From assembly GCA_002449595.1 (NCBI GenBank), contig DJXE01000150.1, forward strand, positions 1-6,583: a stretch of 6,583 nt of DNA, in the 5' to 3' direction. Under the pieces are notes generated by a model, which saw nothing but the letters and a program-made list of their open reading frames with translations, was not told where the DNA came from and did no database searches. Made by a program: the position numbers and the translations under genes. The stretch's first letter is position 1. Every line of letters begins with the position of its first letter. Shown piece after piece: positions 4,234-6,583 of the stretch. The stretch is from Lachnospiraceae bacterium UBA7012. Its GTDB lineage: Bacteria > Bacillota > Clostridia > Lachnospirales > Lachnospiraceae.

Positions 4234-6471
4234 ATGAAAAATGAACTGATCTTCGGCGTCGCCTATTATCCTGAGTACATGCCGTTTGACCGCATGGATG
4301 AGGACTTCCGCATCATGAAAAAGCTCGGCTTCAACATGATCCGCATCGCGGAGTCGACCTGGAGCACGCTGGAGCCGTCGGACGGCGTCTGGAATTTCGA
4401 TTACATCGACCGCACGCTGGCGAAGGCCGCGGAGTACGACATGCAGGTCATCGTCGGCACGCCGACCTACGCGATCCCCGCGTGGATGGTGCGGCAGTTC
4501 CCGGACATCATGATCCGCACGAAGGATGGCCGGAAGCCTTACGGCGCCCGCCAGATCATGGATTACATGCATCCGGAGTTTCGGCGGTTTGCGGAGCGCA
4601 TGATCCGGCAGCTCATTCCGCACGTCGCGGCGCACCCGCAGGTCATCGGCTACCAGATCGACAACGAGACCAAGTATCACGACAATTCGTCGGAAGCCGT
4701 GCAGGCAATGTTCAAAGAGCACCTGAAAAGGAAATTCGGCACGGTCGAGGCTTTGAACGACGCGTACGGGCTGAATTACTGGAGCAATGCGATCGCGGAC
4801 TGGGACGATTTCCCGAGTCCGGACGGCACAATCAATGCGGGCATCGCGGATGAGTACGACCGCTTCCGCCGCACGATGGCCGCGCAGTACCTGCAGTGGC
4901 AGGCGGACCTCGTCTCCGAGTACAAGCGGGATGATCAGTTTATTACGCAGAACTTTGATTTTGAGTGGGTGCCGGATCATTCGTACGGGCTGCAGTCGCA
5001 GATAAATCATTTTGAGGCGGCGAAGTGCCTTACGTTTGCGAGCTGTGATATTTATCATCCTTCGCAGGGGGATCTGACCGGCATGGAGATCGCTTATGGC
5101 GGGGATTCGACGCGGTGTCTGAAGGAAGACAACTCATACATAGTCATGGAGACACAGACACAGGCCTTCAAGCAGTGGACGCCGTTTCCGGGGCAGCTGA
5201 AGCTCCAGGCGCTCGCGCACCTCGCGTCCGGCGCGCGCGGCATCTCGTACTGGAACCTCTACTCGCTGCACAACAGCTTTGAGACTTACTGGAAGGGCGT
5301 GCTCTCGCACGACCTTGAGGAGGGACGGATCTCCGCGGAAGTCGGGGAGGTCGGTGAGATCTTCCGGAAGCTGAGCGAAGAATTCGCAGGTACCTCGGCA
5401 TCTGCCGGCCCCGGATCGCCCGCAGCCGGCTCAGATCCCGGCGCCGCGGCCGCCGCCGCACTGAACCGGACGTATGTGCACCAGCAGTCCCGCACGGCGT
5501 TTCTCGTCGACCCGCACTCCCAGAGTGCGCTGCGAAACTTCCCGATCGATCCGGACTTCAGCTACAACGATCTGGAGATGTGGACTTACCGTGCGCTCTA
5601 TGAGATGAACGTCGCGTGTGACGTGCTCTATGTGACGGCGGCGGAAGAACTGCTGGGCGGCGCCGCCTCCTCCGATCCGCTCGGCGAGCGGTATGACATG
5701 ATCGTGGTGCCCGGCCTCTACTGCGTGAAGCAGGAGCTGGTCGACGCCCTGCGCACCTTCGTGGAGAACGGCGGCGTGCTCGTCAGCACGATCCGCTCCT
5801 TCGTCGCGGACGACAACACGACGGTCTGGCGTGACCGCGCCCCGCACGGGCTGACGGACGTCTTCGGAGCCTACTACCAGGAGATCACCAAGCCGGGCGA
5901 AGCGACAGTAACTCTTCCTGGAGCAGCCACGACATGCGGTGCGGCCGCAGCTCGGAAAGAGGCAGGAGCAGCCGGCACAGAAGCGGGTGCATCTGCCGCC
6001 GGCGGGCCAGGTTTTCCCGGTTCCGGAGAAGCGGCCGCTCCCGCGGAGCACATGCTGGAGCTCCTCATTCCGACGACCGCGGAAGTGCTCGCCCGCTACG
6101 GCCACAAGTACTGGAACGCGTACGCGGCTGCGACCGCCAACACCTTTGGCCGGGGCCGCGCCTATTATCTGGGAACTGTCGGCGACATCTCCCTCATGAA
6201 AAACATCCTGGCACGTGCGCGAACCGATGTCGCCGCGATCCGCGGAGACGGGGCACGTCCAGTCGCGGAGCAGTTCGCCTTCCCGGTCATCGTCCGCGAG
6301 GGAACGCTCCCGGACGGCCGCGCGGTCCGCTTCGTGATGAACTTCTCCTCGGAAGAAGTCGCCGTGAATAACTGCTGGGGCAACGCAAAAGACCTGCTTA
6401 CCGGCCGCGATTACGCCGCCGGGGCGCAGATCACGCTCCCGGACTGGGGCGCCGTGATCCTCGCCGGCTGA
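4234..6471 (+). CDS. GH42 family beta-galactosidase-type glycoside hydrolase with two low-complexity insertions
   Basis: Predicted intracellular retaining exo-glycosidase, 745 residues, with no signal peptide. The start ATG has AAGGAG (4223-4228) 5 nt upstream. Residues 1-385 form the catalytic TIM barrel: GVAYYPEYMP (8-17), the GFNMIRIAESTWSTLEP segment (32-48), GYQIDNE (139-145) with acid/base Glu145, and YIVMETQ (302-308) with nucleophile Glu306, spaced as in characterised GH42 enzymes. Residues ~410-655 form the trimerisation (B) domain, including YDMIVVPGLYCV and ENGGVLVSTIRSF. The tail from ~675 is the small beta domain ending RFVMNFSSEEVAVN and WGAVILAG. Two Ala/Gly/Pro-rich stretches (~386-409 and ~563-604) interrupt otherwise conserved sequence. 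Likely substrates are beta-D-galactosides; some GH42 members also act on alpha-L-arabinopyranosides or beta-D-fucosides. Codons at residues ~229-290 favour T-ending triplets, unlike the rest of the gene. Confidence 0.95.
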   Translation: MKNELIFGVAYYPEYMPFDRMDEDFRIMKKLGFNMIRIAESTWSTLEPSDGVWNFDYIDRTLAKAAEYDMQVIVGTPTYAIPAWMVRQFPDIMIRTKDGRKPYGARQIMDYMHPEFRRFAERMIRQLIPHVAAHPQVIGYQIDNETKYHDNSSEAVQAMFKEHLKRKFGTVEALNDAYGLNYWSNAIADWDDFPSPDGTINAGIADEYDRFRRTMAAQYLQWQADLVSEYKRDDQFITQNFDFEWVPDHSYGLQSQINHFEAAKCLTFASCDIYHPSQGDLTGMEIAYGGDSTRCLKEDNSYIVMETQTQAFKQWTPFPGQLKLQALAHLASGARGISYWNLYSLHNSFETYWKGVLSHDLEEGRISAEVGEVGEIFRKLSEEFAGTSASAGPGSPAAGSDPGAAAAAALNRTYVHQQSRTAFLVDPHSQSALRNFPIDPDFSYNDLEMWTYRALYEMNVACDVLYVTAAEELLGGAASSDPLGERYDMIVVPGLYCVKQELVDALRTFVENGGVLVSTIRSFVADDNTTVWRDRAPHGLTDVFGAYYQEITKPGEATVTLPGAATTCGAAAARKEAGAAGTEAGASAAGGPGFPGSGEAAAPAEHMLELLIPTTAEVLARYGHKYWNAYAAATANTFGRGRAYYLGTVGDISLMKNILARARTDVAAIRGDGARPVAEQFAFPVIVREGTLPDGRAVRFVMNFSSEEVAVNNCWGNAKDLLTGRDYAAGAQITLPDWGAVILAG
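5389..5460 (+). other. Low-complexity insertion 1 in GH42 (barrel/B-domain junction)
   Basis: Encodes residues ~386-409, made almost only of Gly, Ala, Ser, Pro and Asp and ending in a six-Ala run. It sits between the end of the catalytic barrel (EIFRKLSEEFAGT) and the first strand of the next domain (RTAFLVDP), where homologues usually pass directly from one to the other. It is in frame, so the enzyme should fold with a flexible surface linker here. Confidence 0.75.
5920..6045 (+). other. Low-complexity insertion 2 in GH42 (within the B domain)
   Basis: Encodes residues ~563-604, over half of them Ala or Gly, with scattered Lys, Arg and Glu (ARKEAGAAGTEAGAS) and a GPGFPGSGEAAAP ending. It interrupts the B-domain region between FGAYYQEITKPGEATVTLPG and EHMLELLIPTTAEVLARYG. 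In ordinary GH42 proteins this place is a short loop. Probably disordered and surface exposed. Confidence 0.75.
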
Positions 6472-6486
6472 CCGGCGTTCTCTGTT
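6462..6486 (+). terminator. Possible intrinsic terminator overlapping the GH42 stop codon
   Basis: CGCCGG (6462-6467) and CCGGCG (6472-6477) pair perfectly around the tetraloop CTGA, which contains the TGA stop codon. TTCTCTGTT follows as a weak U-rich tract. The stem is short and the tract imperfect, so termination here is possible but not certain. Confidence 0.35.
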
Positions 6487-6511
6487 GCAGCCGGACCGCC
6501 AGCGTGGAGAA

Positions 6512-6534
6512 CATCAGCAGCTGGCCGGCTGATG
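6512..6534. repeat. Inverted repeat downstream of the GH42 gene
   Basis: CATCAGC (6512-6518) and GCTGATG (6528-6534) are perfect 7-bp complements around a 9-nt loop. No U-tract follows on the plus strand; on the minus strand TTCTCC follows. It may add to transcript end structure for GH42, but lies inside the region of the possible MATE remnant and may be chance. Confidence 0.3.
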
Positions 6535-6581
6535 AAAAACGTTTCCGCGATGCCGACCAGCATCACCAGGAGCTGCTCAAA
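6528..6581 (-). pseudogene. Possible MATE-transporter N-terminal remnant
   Basis: On the minus strand, 18 codons read FEQLLVMLVGIAETFFIS. This resembles the first transmembrane helix of MATE-family multidrug/cation antiporters, which commonly read like (I/F)EQLL-MLVG-ADT-M(I/V)S. The conserved Asp is Glu here and the resemblance stops after FIS in this frame; the neighbouring frame then reads SSAGQLLMFSTLAV, weakly like the GEAAVSGVSLV that should follow. An intact MATE protein of ~450 residues would have to run on across the GH42 gene, so this is either a truncated, frameshifted remnant or a chance match. The upstream part of the gene, if any, lies beyond the window. Confidence 0.35.
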
Positions 6582-6583
6582 GA

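Noticed and set aside
4216..5058. A 280-codon open frame on the minus strand within the GH42 gene
   Set aside because: It is antisense to the conserved catalytic barrel, its translation has no recognisable domain, and such long antisense frames are common in GC-rich genes.

Overview
The window looks like a carbohydrate-utilisation locus from a GC-rich anaerobic bacterium, most likely a gut-type Bacillota (Clostridia). This rests on strong purine-rich Shine-Dalgarno sites (AGGAGG, AAGGAG), the gene families present (GH42 beta-galactosidase, L-fucose isomerase-like protein, FGGY kinase, PocR/AraC regulator, HicAB) and their arrangement. The taxon is an inference; no rRNA or other marker is present.

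Layout. Positions 1-757 (minus strand) hold the N-terminal 252 codons of an FGGY sugar kinase that runs off the left edge. Upstream of it in the same direction is an L-fucose/L-arabinose isomerase-family protein (861-2270, minus); the roughly 100-bp gap carries a perfect 14-bp inverted repeat. A 291-bp AT-rich gap with one GC-rich hairpin and several small dyads separates this operon from a rightward cluster. That cluster starts with a hicA-hicB toxin-antitoxin pair (2562-3160, 4-nt overlap), followed by a tandemly duplicated ribosome-binding/start region (3167-3263), a PocR-sensor AraC-family regulator (3250-4092), and a GH42 glycosidase (4234-6471) behind its own candidate promoter and inverted repeat. 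The last ~110 bp contain a possible terminator overlapping the GH42 stop codon and, on the minus strand, a short MATE-transporter-like peptide that looks like a gene remnant.

How the genes may work together. GH42 would release a terminal beta-D-galactosyl-type sugar (or a stereochemically matching alpha-L-arabinopyranosyl or beta-D-fucosyl residue). The isomerase would turn an aldose into a ketose and the FGGY kinase would phosphorylate it. The PocR/AraC protein is the likely local activator. GH42 plus a FucI-like isomerase does not fit simple galactose catabolism, so the true substrate is open. The HicAB pair is AT-richer than its surroundings and looks like an insertion into this locus.

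The most unusual points are (1) the duplicated Shine-Dalgarno/start module of the regulator, in which the upstream start codon reads ACG instead of ATG and both copies can hide their Shine-Dalgarno in local pairing, (2) two Ala/Gly/Pro-rich low-complexity insertions in the GH42 enzyme, and (3) the paired half-sites upstream of the GH42 gene.
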